Source: Alistipes sp.
GTDB taxonomy: Bacteria; Bacteroidota; Bacteroidia; Bacteroidales; Rikenellaceae
Reading direction: 5' to 3'
Assembly (NCBI GenBank): GCA_017935185.1
Contig: JAGBIC010000037.1
Span: forward strand, 1 to 49,895
DNA length: 49,895 nt
Under the pieces are notes generated by a model. That model saw nothing but the letters and a program-made list of their open reading frames with translations, had not been told where the DNA came from and ran no database searches. This document shows, piece after piece, positions 25,616 to 35,098 of this stretch. The position numbers and the translations under genes were made by a program. Position 1 is the first letter of the stretch. Every line of letters starts with the position of its first letter.

Positions 25616-26998
25616 TTATTGATTATTCTGATCCGGCCTCTTGTTTTCACGTTTAGGCTGGACTTCTGAACCACCTTGATTGCCCGCACGATTATGGCGA
25701 TTCTTATGGCGGAAATCTCGTCTATCACCACGTGCCGGTCTTGCGTTACGATGCTCACCTGCACCTGCACCTGCACTATCACCGCCCTGCGCAACACGCT
25801 CCGAAGTTGCCTCCTGCGACTGATGCTCACCACCATCATTTTGACGCTGACGAGAGCCCGAACGCTGATCCCTGCGATTGCGACGGCGACGCTTATTCTG
25901 ATTATCGAAACGTGTGATGCTATCCTCCTCGGTACGGAATGTAGGCTCCTCCACAACGGGGTTGGCATCCCTGTCAACAAGCGACTCAACCTTGCGGCCG
26001 GCACGATTCATTGCAATTATCTCACGAACGCGCGAAGTTGGGATGGTCACAACATTCACCATAGCATCCTTACTACTGCTAAACGACATGGTGCGAGCCA
26101 ATATATCTGTTTTGACAAGATAATACTCACCATCCATAGCCTGCAACGGCTCGCGAACACGAGGCAGAGTTTGGCGTGCATCGGCATATACATCATACTC
26201 ATACATCAAGCAACACTTCAGCTTCGAGCATTGCCCTGCCAACTTTTGCGGATTAAGCGAAATATCCTGCACTCGTGCGGCATTAGTTGTAACGCTTGAG
26301 AAGTTCGATACCCATGAAGCACAACATAGCTCACGGCCACAAGCCCCGATACCGCCTATACGACCAGCCTCCTGGCGGGCTCCGATCTGCTTCATCTCAA
26401 TACGGATATGGAAACGCTCGGCAAAAACCTTGATCAGCTCACGGAAGTCCACACGACCCTCGGCAATATAATAGAATATCGCCTTAATCTTATCACCCTG
26501 ATACTCCACATCGCCAATCTTCATATCAAGCCCCATATCGGCAGCAATCTGACGCGACTGTATCATGGTGTCATGCTCAAGCGCAATGGCCTCCTGCCAA
26601 CGCTCGATATCAAAAGGTCGAGCCTTGCGATAAATCTTTTTGTACTCGCCATTAAATGGAGTGAAACCCGTACGACGAATCTGCTTAGCCACCATATCGC
26701 CCGTAAGCGAGATAATGCCTATATCGTGGCCGGGCGACGCCTCGACAGCCACAATATCGCCACGTTTAAGCGGCAAGTTGTTGACATTCTTATAGTAAGA
26801 ACGGCGCGTATTCTTAAACCTCACCTCAAAAATATCGGTGGGGATATTGTCGGGATACTCTTCGAGCCACGGCGTTTCGTGTAGTTTATAGCAGCCCTCG
26901 ACAGGCTCTACATGCAACTCCTCATTGCAATCACACAAGACAAAACCTCTGCCGGGTTCGGGTATATGTTTTTTTGTACAGCTCATTATCTTTAGCAA
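25616..26998 (-). CDS. PSP1-domain protein (RicT/YaaT-like)
   Basis: A 460-aa protein. After a short Cys-containing N-terminus (CDCNE) comes a PSP1 domain (about 65-290) with ASPGHDIGIISLTGD and the two cysteine clusters CGRELCC and CSKLKCC that bind Fe-S in RicT. RicT-family proteins act in RNA processing and cell-fate regulation in Firmicutes; the Bacteroidota role is unclear. The last 100 residues are a low-complexity, Arg/Gly/Asn/Gln-rich tail (KRRRRNRRDQR and similar), suggestive of RNA binding. It heads the psp1-gldH-trmB run. Confidence 0.87.
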   Translation of the reverse strand: MLKIMSCTKKHIPEPGRGFVLCDCNEELHVEPVEGCYKLHETPWLEEYPDNIPTDIFEVRFKNTRRSYYKNVNNLPLKRGDIVAVEASPGHDIGIISLTGDMVAKQIRRTGFTPFNGEYKKIYRKARPFDIERWQEAIALEHDTMIQSRQIAADMGLDMKIGDVEYQGDKIKAIFYYIAEGRVDFRELIKVFAERFHIRIEMKQIGARQEAGRIGGIGACGRELCCASWVSNFSSVTTNAARVQDISLNPQKLAGQCSKLKCCLMYEYDVYADARQTLPRVREPLQAMDGEYYLVKTDILARTMSFSSSKDAMVNVVTIPTSRVREIIAMNRAGRKVESLVDRDANPVVEEPTFRTEEDSITRFDNQNKRRRRNRRDQRSGSRQRQNDGGEHQSQEATSERVAQGGDSAGAGAGEHRNARPARGDRRDFRHKNRHNRAGNQGGSEVQPKRENKRPDQNNQ

Positions 26999-27066
26999 AA
27001 TTTTGGTAAAGATACAAAAACTTGCGTAAATATGACATCATTAAGAAAAAATCTAATAAATAGCGC

Positions 27067-27100
27067 AAAAAAATCCCATGGAAGCAATGCTCCCATGGGA
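27067..27100 (-). terminator. Terminator of the SusC/D operon
   Basis: An 8-bp stem (27074-27081 with 27093-27100), one mismatch, an inner AGC/GCT stem, and then seven T on the minus strand (A at 27067-27073). It lies 27 nt after the last gene of the operon. Confidence 0.88.
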
Positions 27101-27127
27101 CAATCATATAATTGTTAAAACCGAATT

Positions 27128-28231
27128 TTAACGCCAGTAGATACCGAACTCTCTAGCCAAACCAAACTTACCATTGCTCCAATCGCTAATGAACTCCAGT
27201 TTGATGTAGCGCGCAGTAAATGGCTCTGCAAATTCCTCAGAATGCTCCGCGCCATTATTCTCCCATGTAAACTTACTAATGAAGGTCCAGTTCTCACCAT
27301 CAAGGCTGTAATAGGTATTCACATCCTTAACTCGGTAAGAGCCATCACGGTTCATATACCAAAAGCCATTACACTGCAACTCCTTCTGCATGTCGATAGT
27401 AACAACTTTGGGATATGAAGTGTTTTTGGGCTGCAGCCACTCTGTTGAAGGATCGCCATCCAACAAGTTCTGCGGTGTACGCTTATCGCCGGCAGGGCCA
27501 TCGGCAATCCAACCTGTACGGTCATGCTTCTTCATAGCACCCAGCACCTTACACTCATCGTACGGAGAATAGAATATATCCATACACAAGCTGTCGGGCT
27601 GATAAATTGCACGATAAGTAATCGGAGTACCACTCTTGTAATCCTCAATCAAGTAGTTACCCTGCAAAGGATTAACCTTCACCATCTTCTGCTCACCCTC
27701 AAGCGGAGTATAGGTGATTTCTGAATAGATAGATGTCTCATCGGGCACACCCCACTTAACATCAACCTTCTCGGGCGAACCCTCAATCTCCGATGCAGTT
27801 CGAATAGGAGTATTAAGCAACGTACCCTCATACTGCGAACCATACACACGACCGGGAACATCAACATCCATCGACTGACCACCGGTAGCATTGAAAGTTA
27901 CAATTTGGAACGAATAAGTAGCCTCCTTCATATTGGGGATATCCACATAATACGGACCATAAGAGACCTTTGTGTCGATATCAATATCTGCATACTCGGT
28001 CTTATTGTTCCAATATACACGAGCCTTTGTCAAAGTAGGGTCTGCCACCATAAAGCTTATGCGCGCACGCTCACGTCCGGGGTAGAATACTACATCCTGA
28101 ACTACACCGGCATAATCAATTTTGCCTTCAGCCCAAAACTCTTTGAAAGTCTCATCCATATCACCACAGCCCACAAACGACGTTGCGACCAAAGCCATGG
28201 CAAAACACGATATTATTTTCTTAAGTTTCAT
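27128..28231 (-). CDS. Surface lipoprotein with DUF4998-like and F5/8-type C domains
   Basis: A 367-aa lipoprotein (SFVGC, Cys22). The N-terminal part (about 30-220) resembles DUF4998, found in SusC/D-linked lipoproteins. The C-terminal 140 residues (from TPQNLLDGDPSTEWLQ) are a discoidin/F5/8 type C sugar-binding domain ending in FGLAREFGIYW. It probably binds the glycan at the cell surface (SGBP-like). It is last in a four-gene operon, 29 nt after the preceding gene, and is followed by a strong terminator. Confidence 0.8.
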   Translation of the reverse strand: MKLKKIISCFAMALVATSFVGCGDMDETFKEFWAEGKIDYAGVVQDVVFYPGRERARISFMVADPTLTKARVYWNNKTEYADIDIDTKVSYGPYYVDIPNMKEATYSFQIVTFNATGGQSMDVDVPGRVYGSQYEGTLLNTPIRTASEIEGSPEKVDVKWGVPDETSIYSEITYTPLEGEQKMVKVNPLQGNYLIEDYKSGTPITYRAIYQPDSLCMDIFYSPYDECKVLGAMKKHDRTGWIADGPAGDKRTPQNLLDGDPSTEWLQPKNTSYPKVVTIDMQKELQCNGFWYMNRDGSYRVKDVNTYYSLDGENWTFISKFTWENNGAEHSEEFAEPFTARYIKLEFISDWSNGKFGLAREFGIYWR

Positions 28232-28260
28232 AATTTCTCTTTTTTAATAGTTAGCAGATA

Positions 28261-29502
28261 TTATTCACCTTCTCCGGTGCCGGGCTCTGTTCCCTCACCT
28301 TCACCAGGTTCCTCGGGCTTCGGGCCATTACCATCATCACCGTATAATGTCCACTCATACAAGAACACATATTGAGCATAACCCCATACCGACAGAATCT
28401 TAATACGGATATACTCATAAGCATCAAGACCCTCGGGGAATACAAAGTCCTCACCATCAACGCTGGCGCGAACATAATCCTCCTCAGTGCAAGAGCCGAG
28501 TGGCAATCCTGAAGGCTTCACCGACTGGAACTCGCCAAGAAGAGTCCAACTCTCCCATGAGCCATCAGCGGCAGGTTCATTACTACCGTAAATCTCATAT
28601 CGTTTGGGGTGACCTCCGGCCCATGTACCCTGCAATGCTGATGTATTACGCGCGTAAGTCGAGTTGAAACGGGTAAGCTTCACCTTCTGACCCATTGTGA
28701 AACAGAAATCCATCGGGAAACCAATCGACAATGTACGGCCACCTGAACTCTTATTGCCATCCCATACCTGACTCATCTTAATCTCCAACTGCGAATTGGC
28801 TGTAGTGGGAAGATCGTATGCAGCAAACTTTTTCTTATCAACCTCCACATCATATATAGGAGTGAGGTGGGTATACAAAGTATCTGAATAGTTCTGATAC
28901 TTATCACGCAGATATACACCATACTCATGCTTAACGAATGTTTGGTTACGCACCTTGAAACTTCCGCTCTCGCTTGAGGTATAAAACATATCGATAGGAG
29001 TTACCGAGCCATCCTCCAGACGCTCTACAATACCAATCGCCATATCGGCCTTTGACTCATTCTTAAAGAATACCTCAAGACCCTGATGTGCAGGCACTAC
29101 CGACAAGTTGTCAAACACATACTTGATGGGGGGATCCAATGGTACGACAACAACACTCTTAGGCTCGCTACGCTTACCATTGCGACCTACGGTAACGATA
29201 GAGACCTTATGCTCTGTCACGTCGGCCATACCATCCACCTGAATTTTATTGGTAAACACCGAAGCCTTATTACAACGAACAGTACCGTTCTTGGTTACAT
29301 ACGATGCCTCTACATAATACAACGATGGATCTTTCGGAATCTCATAACTAATTATGGCTCCTCCGGCAACAGCCTCCCACTCGATGTTAGTAACCATCTT
29401 GGGGGCGTTATCTCCGCCATCGATCGGACCATTCTCGAATGTTTCGCCACAGCTAGCAAACATGAATGCCGACAACAAAACTAAAATTATATTCTTTTTC
29501 AT
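28261..29502 (-). CDS. Surface lipoprotein of DUF4959/DUF5126/DUF5000 type
   Basis: A 413-aa lipoprotein (FASC, Cys18). The order looks like an N-terminal DUF4959 Ig-like region, a middle DUF5126-like part and a C-terminal discoidin-like DUF5000 (about 245-395, with RFNSTYARN, PKRYEIYGSNEP and YEYIRIKILSVWG). The last 18 residues are Pro/Glu/Gly-rich (PEEPGEGEGTEPGTGEGE), an odd place for a linker-like sequence. Such proteins are glycan binders encoded after SusD. It begins 21 nt after susD. Confidence 0.82.
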   Translation of the reverse strand: MKKNIILVLLSAFMFASCGETFENGPIDGGDNAPKMVTNIEWEAVAGGAIISYEIPKDPSLYYVEASYVTKNGTVRCNKASVFTNKIQVDGMADVTEHKVSIVTVGRNGKRSEPKSVVVVPLDPPIKYVFDNLSVVPAHQGLEVFFKNESKADMAIGIVERLEDGSVTPIDMFYTSSESGSFKVRNQTFVKHEYGVYLRDKYQNYSDTLYTHLTPIYDVEVDKKKFAAYDLPTTANSQLEIKMSQVWDGNKSSGGRTLSIGFPMDFCFTMGQKVKLTRFNSTYARNTSALQGTWAGGHPKRYEIYGSNEPAADGSWESWTLLGEFQSVKPSGLPLGSCTEEDYVRASVDGEDFVFPEGLDAYEYIRIKILSVWGYAQYVFLYEWTLYGDDGNGPKPEEPGEGEGTEPGTGEGE

Positions 29503-29523
29503 AATCTTACGATATTTAGGCTA

Positions 29524-31446
29524 TTACCAGCCGGGGTTTTGCACAAGATTTTCATTACGTAACATCTCGACCTGCTTAATCGGGGTCAAGTAATCACGCA
29601 AAGAGAATGTTTGATTGAAAAGAACTTTAGGACGATAGTAAGATTCGGCATCCCACTGATTGATATCCCAACCAATGATAGGCTTGTTATACTCCTCCAA
29701 AGCACGCTTCCAGCGAAGCAAATCCCAATAACGCTTGCCCTCAAATGCAAACTCAATCAAGCGCTCGTGCTGGATAATCTCACGCATACCCTCCTTTGAC
29801 TTATACTTGCTGGGGTTCTTTGAGAAACCTTCCCATGACTCCTTAACACCCATCAAACCGGCGCGGTTACGAACTCTGTCGATATACTCATAAACCTCAT
29901 CGGTAGGAGTATCGTTAGCCTCATTCAATGCCTCTGCATAGTAGAGATAGAGGTCGGTCAAACGCATCATAGGCCAGCAATATGGAGTTACCTGATATGC
30001 TGTATTAGAGTTAGGAATAGAACCCTCATAGTGAGCATACTTTTTCACGGTGTAACCGGTTACAGAGTAACGGTCCATGTTGATAGCAGCACAAGGCTGT
30101 CCCAATTTAGCCTGCACATTAGGCCAATTGTCATAATCGTTAATATCGTAGTGACCATAGCCATACCACATACCGCCATCAAAACCGAGGTGAGCGTAGA
30201 AACGAGGCTCACGGTTGATATTGATTTTTGCTGTGGGATAGTCGGGAATCAACAAATATTTGGTCTCCTGATCGGGCATCTCCACTTTGAAACGGTTTGC
30301 GTAGTCATACTCCTTATCCTCATCGATAGGCACACCATTCTTCGAGTAGTACAACTCTACCATCTTCATTGTAGGAGCATAGATACCGGCTGTCTGATAG
30401 TTCTTATCAGCGGTTGCGGCAATCACACCACGAGGAGTACAGAACTGCTGCATATCCTTTACCAAGCTGTTGGTCTGCGGCCAAAGCACCTCGCTATTGC
30501 AGTCCTCGGTAAATGAGCAACGAATATCAAGCTGTGTCTGGATATCATCCGAAATCTGATACTGGAAGAATGTAGGTCGGAATCTGTACAATACAAACTG
30601 CTGCTCCTCGGCTGCCTGAATAGCCTCCAAGCAATACTGCGCAGCGGTCTCCCACTTCTCAGCACTATACTCTTGAGAAACGAGCTGCTCACCCTTACCA
30701 TTATCAAAACCTGCATAATCGGTATTACCGTTGAACAGAGGGCTGGCTACCAACATTGCAGCCTGAACCTTCACGCAACGAGCAATAACCGTGGTAATAC
30801 GGCCCAACTCGGTGTTGGTCTCGGTGATAATATCGGGCAGATCAGGAATCGCCTCATCACAAAGCTTATAGATAAACTCTGCTACCTCGTCAATAGGACG
30901 ACGGAAAGGATATGAATCCTCACCATATGCATCCACGGGAACGCTGTGATGAACGATAGGAATAGGGCCATATGAGCGCATAAGCAAGAAGTGATAGTAC
31001 GCCTTCAAAACCTTTGCCTCGGCTATCCAACGAACCTTCTCATCCTCATCCATATCGGGAACCTTGTGAATGTTGTCGATTAGCTGGTCACAAGCTCGGA
31101 TAGCCTCAAAACAATCAACGCCACCTTTCTCGCCCTGCCAGAAGTTACCTAAAACATCGTCTACGCTCTGGAATCCGCGAGCCTGCTGCCAGCCGTAAAT
31201 ACTATTATTGTAAGAGATCGGAAACCAAACCTCATCTCCGGCAGTCATAGCGAAATTTCCGTTATGATCACCCTCTTTTGGCAAATAAGAGTAACATGTC
31301 GCCAATGCACGCTCTGCTGTTTGGCGAAGAGCAAAGGCATGATCCATAGTCGCAATATTATCAGGCACGATATCCAAGAAACTATTGCAACCCGTCATCG
31401 AGAGGAGCATTGCCAATGCAGATATATTATATATAATTCTTTTCAT
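29524..31446 (-). CDS. SusD/RagB-family nutrient-binding outer-membrane lipoprotein
   Basis: A 640-aa lipoprotein (MTGC, Cys20) with the SusD plan: an N-terminal TPR-like helical part (ALRQTAERALATCYSYL), a middle variable region, and the C-terminal RMTDLYLYYAEALNEAND, IDRVRNRAGL, and IQHERLIEFAFEGKRYWDLLRWK, diagnostic for RagB/SusD. It caps the SusC barrel and delivers oligosaccharide. It lies 11 nt after susC. Confidence 0.96.
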   Translation of the reverse strand: MKRIIYNISALAMLLSMTGCNSFLDIVPDNIATMDHAFALRQTAERALATCYSYLPKEGDHNGNFAMTAGDEVWFPISYNNSIYGWQQARGFQSVDDVLGNFWQGEKGGVDCFEAIRACDQLIDNIHKVPDMDEDEKVRWIAEAKVLKAYYHFLLMRSYGPIPIVHHSVPVDAYGEDSYPFRRPIDEVAEFIYKLCDEAIPDLPDIITETNTELGRITTVIARCVKVQAAMLVASPLFNGNTDYAGFDNGKGEQLVSQEYSAEKWETAAQYCLEAIQAAEEQQFVLYRFRPTFFQYQISDDIQTQLDIRCSFTEDCNSEVLWPQTNSLVKDMQQFCTPRGVIAATADKNYQTAGIYAPTMKMVELYYSKNGVPIDEDKEYDYANRFKVEMPDQETKYLLIPDYPTAKININREPRFYAHLGFDGGMWYGYGHYDINDYDNWPNVQAKLGQPCAAINMDRYSVTGYTVKKYAHYEGSIPNSNTAYQVTPYCWPMMRLTDLYLYYAEALNEANDTPTDEVYEYIDRVRNRAGLMGVKESWEGFSKNPSKYKSKEGMREIIQHERLIEFAFEGKRYWDLLRWKRALEEYNKPIIGWDINQWDAESYYRPKVLFNQTFSLRDYLTPIKQVEMLRNENLVQNPGW

Positions 31447-31457
31447 AACGAGTAGTA

Positions 31458-34400
31458 TTAGAGATTAATATTCACACCAACGTTAAATACTCGCTGGATA
31501 GGATATCCCAAACCGTTGCCGGCCATCTCGGGATCCCACAACTTGAATTTCGAGAATGTCAACAGGTTAGTACCGCTAACGTATACACGGAAACGTGCAT
31601 CACGCCACTTGGGAACGCGGATTGTATAACCTACCTCAACAGACTTCAGACGCAAGAATGAACCATCGCGCATCCACCATGTACTACTCTGGGCATTATT
31701 TTCCAAAGTAGTTGTACTGAAACGGGGGTGCAATGCATAGATATCGCGATTATCCTCCGACCAATGGCTGTCGGCATAAACCTTCAACAACTGGTGCTCG
31801 TTTACGAAAGGTGTGGTTGCATTGTAATCAATCCAGAATGACTCACGTGCCAGACCCTGGAAGAAGCAAGAGAAATCGAAATTCTTCTTACCGAATGAAA
31901 CACCGAAACCATAAACAATCTCAGGAGTTTGAGGATAACCGATAGGCACCTTATCCAATGATGAAATCTGACCATCACCATTCACATCGTAGTACTTGAT
32001 ATCACCGGCGATATAATCACCGAAGTTCTGATAAGGTGAGTTAGCAACCTCAATATCGTCAACGAACAAGTTCTCGGCCAAGTAACCCCATCTCTGGCTC
32101 AAAGGATAGCCTACACGGCTCAACCATGGCGCATCATCGTAACGAGGCTCCTCATAAACAAGATACTCACTTGTTGAATAGGTGAAGTTACCACGAGCCT
32201 GAATCCACCATCCGCTGGGGAACGCCTTATTTACGTCCAACGACATATCGATACCCTGACCCTTGGCCTGACCGATATTCGCGCTGGTAGCGGCCATAAG
32301 ACCCATACCCGCGGGCACATCCTGACGATCCATCAAGATATTCTCACGCTTCTCGTGGTAGTACTCCATCTGCAACTCGATTGCATTGAAAAGTTCCAAC
32401 TCAAATCCGATATTACTCTTCTTTGAAACCTCCCATGTAATCTGGTTGTTGGCATAACGGCTCAACGAGATACCGTTTATTGTATAACGGTTGGATGCGG
32501 GGCCGAATACATATTTATATGAGCTATTATTCATATTAACCTCTGAAAGATAGAGGAAACGTGAGCTACCAATAGCATCGTTACCAACCAAACCATAAGT
32601 ACCCTTAATCTTCAACTTCGAGATGACCTCCTTCAAGCTCTCTCCCCAATAAGGCTCGTTAGACACCATCCAACCAAAACCTGCTGATGGGAAGAAACCC
32701 CAACGGTGATTAGCCGAGAAACGCTCTGAACCGTTGTATCCGAAGTTTGCCTCAAGGAAATAGCGGTTGTCGTAGCCATAAGTTGCACGACCTGAAAGGC
32801 CTAGGTTACGATACGGCAATGAAGCCTGAAGCGAACCGGCATTGGTATTGATATTATGGTGTGCTTGGAATACCAGCAAAGCACCGAATGAATGTTTCTC
32901 GTTGTTGGTAGTGCGGTTATAGTTCACAGCACCCTCAAAATATGTTGAAGCGGTAACACTCTTCTCGCCCTCTCGATACTCCAAATACTCAGTACCAGAC
33001 TTATCGTTCAACGCCAACAAATCGTATGTGTTAGCATAACGATCGTAGTTATCGGCCTGATAATAGAACGGGTGGTAGAAACGTGTTGCATCAGCATATG
33101 CATAACGCTTGAGGTTAATCATTGCACGGGCTGACAGACCCTTGGTAATGAAATCGAAGTTCTGCTTAAGCTCAAACTGGGTTGAAAGTGTAGTACGAGA
33201 ATACTCCTTGTAACCCTTCACCATATCGGCATATGGGTTATTATATTTAGCATCACCGTAGTTACCGAAAAGAATATGACCTACATTCTGATATTTCTCA
33301 GACTTGGGATAGAAAGCAGGGAACAATACGGGGTTAGACGAAATAATCTGGTTGTAAACGGCTGTACCACCATTCAACGGGCCATTATAGTCGGCGAACT
33401 GACCATGCATACGAACAATCATCTCTGTCGATTTTGTCAAGTTGATATTGACATTAGCACGCAATGAGTAGTTCTTAAGGTTAATGTTATTGTTGAAGTT
33501 GTTCTCGCCGGCATCCTTCAAGTTACCACCCTCATCCGAGATAGAAGCAGCGACATAATAACGTGAGACCTTACCACCACCGCTGATTGAGAGGTTAGCA
33601 CGCTGCGTAACTGCCACATCCTTCAACAACATATCCTTCCAATTCACAGCAGGATAGTAATATGGATTAGTTCCCAACGCTGTGTTGTCAATCTTCTCCT
33701 GAGAGTAACGCAACAAAGCAAGAGGATCGCGTGATGTTGTTGCATCGTTGGCCATACGCATATATGTAACGGGATCGGCAAACTCTACCTGATCTGTCGG
33801 AGTCGAGACAGATGTCTCATAACGGAAGCTTATTTTAGCCTTACCCTCGTCACCCTCTTTCGTGGTAACCAAAATCACACCATTCGCACCACGCGCACCA
33901 TAAAGCGCAGTAGCGGTAGCATCCTTCATGATTGAGAAGCTGGCGATATCGTCAACATTCAAACGAGCAAGGTCGGTAGATGTCATCTCGATATTATCAA
34001 TCAAAATCAAAGGATCAACCTTATAACCGAAGGTTGTTACACCACGAATAAAGAAGTCGGCATTATCCTGACCGGGCTCACCACTACGCTGATATGAGAT
34101 CAAACCTGCCACACGACCTGCGAACGATGTGGTGAAGTTACTTGAAGGAACTTTCAACTCTTTCGGGTTGATAGTACCCACCGAACCAATCACCGACTCT
34201 TTCTTCTGCTTTGCAAAGGCCACAACAGTAACCTCCTCCAAGGCACTTGCCGAAGTCTTGAGTTTGATATTCTTAAATTGTGCATCGGTAACAACCACCG
34301 ACTCTTTCTGGTAACCCAAATATTCAACCTCAAGTGTAGTACCTGTCGCTACATCCAAAGTAAAGTTACCGTTGATGTCTGTTGTCACACCTTTGGTGTC

Positions 34401-34589
34401 ACCCTTAATAATAATAGTCGCACCGGGCAATGGATTATCGTTTTCATCGAGAACACGTCCATTAACTGTGATTGTCTTTTTATCTTGCTGATTATCATTC
34501 GCAAACAAGTCGATTGGCGAAATAATCATGCAACACAATGACAACACTAAAATTAAGTACGACTGAACATACTTGTAAAATTGCCACAT
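31458..34589 (-). CDS. SusC/RagA-family TonB-linked outer-membrane transporter
   Basis: A 1043-aa TonB-dependent transporter. After the signal comes a CarboxypepD_reg-like domain (ITVNGRVLDENDNPLPGATI), a TonB box region (LEEVTVVAFA), a plug domain with GARGANGVILVTTKEG, and a 22-strand barrel ending FNVGVNINL. There is no STN signalling domain, so ECF sigma/anti-sigma control through SusC is unlikely. It imports oligosaccharides from a polymer not identifiable here; the alginate-lyase-family gene nearby is a hint toward uronic-acid glycans. It is the first gene of the operon. Confidence 0.97.
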   Translation of the reverse strand: MWQFYKYVQSYLILVLSLCCMIISPIDLFANDNQQDKKTITVNGRVLDENDNPLPGATIIIKGDTKGVTTDINGNFTLDVATGTTLEVEYLGYQKESVVVTDAQFKNIKLKTSASALEEVTVVAFAKQKKESVIGSVGTINPKELKVPSSNFTTSFAGRVAGLISYQRSGEPGQDNADFFIRGVTTFGYKVDPLILIDNIEMTSTDLARLNVDDIASFSIMKDATATALYGARGANGVILVTTKEGDEGKAKISFRYETSVSTPTDQVEFADPVTYMRMANDATTSRDPLALLRYSQEKIDNTALGTNPYYYPAVNWKDMLLKDVAVTQRANLSISGGGKVSRYYVAASISDEGGNLKDAGENNFNNNINLKNYSLRANVNINLTKSTEMIVRMHGQFADYNGPLNGGTAVYNQIISSNPVLFPAFYPKSEKYQNVGHILFGNYGDAKYNNPYADMVKGYKEYSRTTLSTQFELKQNFDFITKGLSARAMINLKRYAYADATRFYHPFYYQADNYDRYANTYDLLALNDKSGTEYLEYREGEKSVTASTYFEGAVNYNRTTNNEKHSFGALLVFQAHHNINTNAGSLQASLPYRNLGLSGRATYGYDNRYFLEANFGYNGSERFSANHRWGFFPSAGFGWMVSNEPYWGESLKEVISKLKIKGTYGLVGNDAIGSSRFLYLSEVNMNNSSYKYVFGPASNRYTINGISLSRYANNQITWEVSKKSNIGFELELFNAIELQMEYYHEKRENILMDRQDVPAGMGLMAATSANIGQAKGQGIDMSLDVNKAFPSGWWIQARGNFTYSTSEYLVYEEPRYDDAPWLSRVGYPLSQRWGYLAENLFVDDIEVANSPYQNFGDYIAGDIKYYDVNGDGQISSLDKVPIGYPQTPEIVYGFGVSFGKKNFDFSCFFQGLARESFWIDYNATTPFVNEHQLLKVYADSHWSEDNRDIYALHPRFSTTTLENNAQSSTWWMRDGSFLRLKSVEVGYTIRVPKWRDARFRVYVSGTNLLTFSKFKLWDPEMAGNGLGYPIQRVFNVGVNINL

Positions 34590-35002
34590 AATTTTTCTCT
34601 TTAAAAAAATAAAAATTGAAGTTTAGGTTCCGGGATGTAAAAAATAGGGCACATCCCATCTTAAAAGTTTGTTGGTCAGTGTTTTTACGTTTCTACATAG
34701 GCAAATAATTTTGAATTAATATGTGGGTTAATTATCTGTTGCAAAAAATAAGTTTTACAAAATTAGGCAATTTATTATTAAAAAAAACCTTTAAATAAAA
34801 GATAAAACATGCACAAAATGACACTAAAACTATACAAAATGACATTTTCTGGGGGGGGGATTTTTGCCAATTTAGGGGGAATTTATTAAATAATTTAAAG
34901 AATTAAATCTTTGCAAGGAAAACAATTTAAAAGATTATTAAAAAATAATAAAACTCCGGAAAAACTTACAAAATGAAACCCAGCGATGCGTTACAATTAC
35001 GA
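34590..35002 (-). promoter_or_regulatory. AT-rich susC upstream region with C9 tract, hairpin and direct repeats
   Basis: No gene is seen. In susC sense order it holds: nine C (34859-34851), two direct copies of TGTCATTTTGT (34844-34834 and 34823-34813, start-to-start 21 nt), a -7-like TAATTTTG (34765-34758) without a clear -33, and a hairpin of 7 bp (34632-34638 with 34651-34657) 42 nt before the ATG. The helical-phase spacing of the direct repeats suggests a regulator site. Confidence 0.45.
34851..34859 (-). repeat. Nine-C tract (sense strand) upstream of susC
   Basis: Exactly nine G on the plus strand, 261 nt before the susC ATG. It is the same length and sense as the tracts at 13796-13804 and 48094-48102. 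Confidence 0.9.
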
Positions 35003-35037
35003 CAAAAAAAACACTCAACCTCAAAGAAGTCGAGTGT
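35003..35037 (-). terminator. Terminator of the MATE gene
   Basis: A 9-bp stem with one G-U pair (35011-35019 with 35029-35037) and a 9-nt loop, followed on the minus strand by eight T (A at 35004-35011). Confidence 0.78.
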
Positions 35038-35098
35038 CAAAAAAATCCGATATTCAAGCAAAGATAATCGCATCAAATATCACACATGATTGGCCGAT

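Noticed and set aside
25616-26000. Arg/Gly-rich tail of the PSP1 protein as a frameshift artefact
   Set aside because: The frame is continuous, ends 5 nt before gldH, and similar basic tails are common on RNA-binding proteins.
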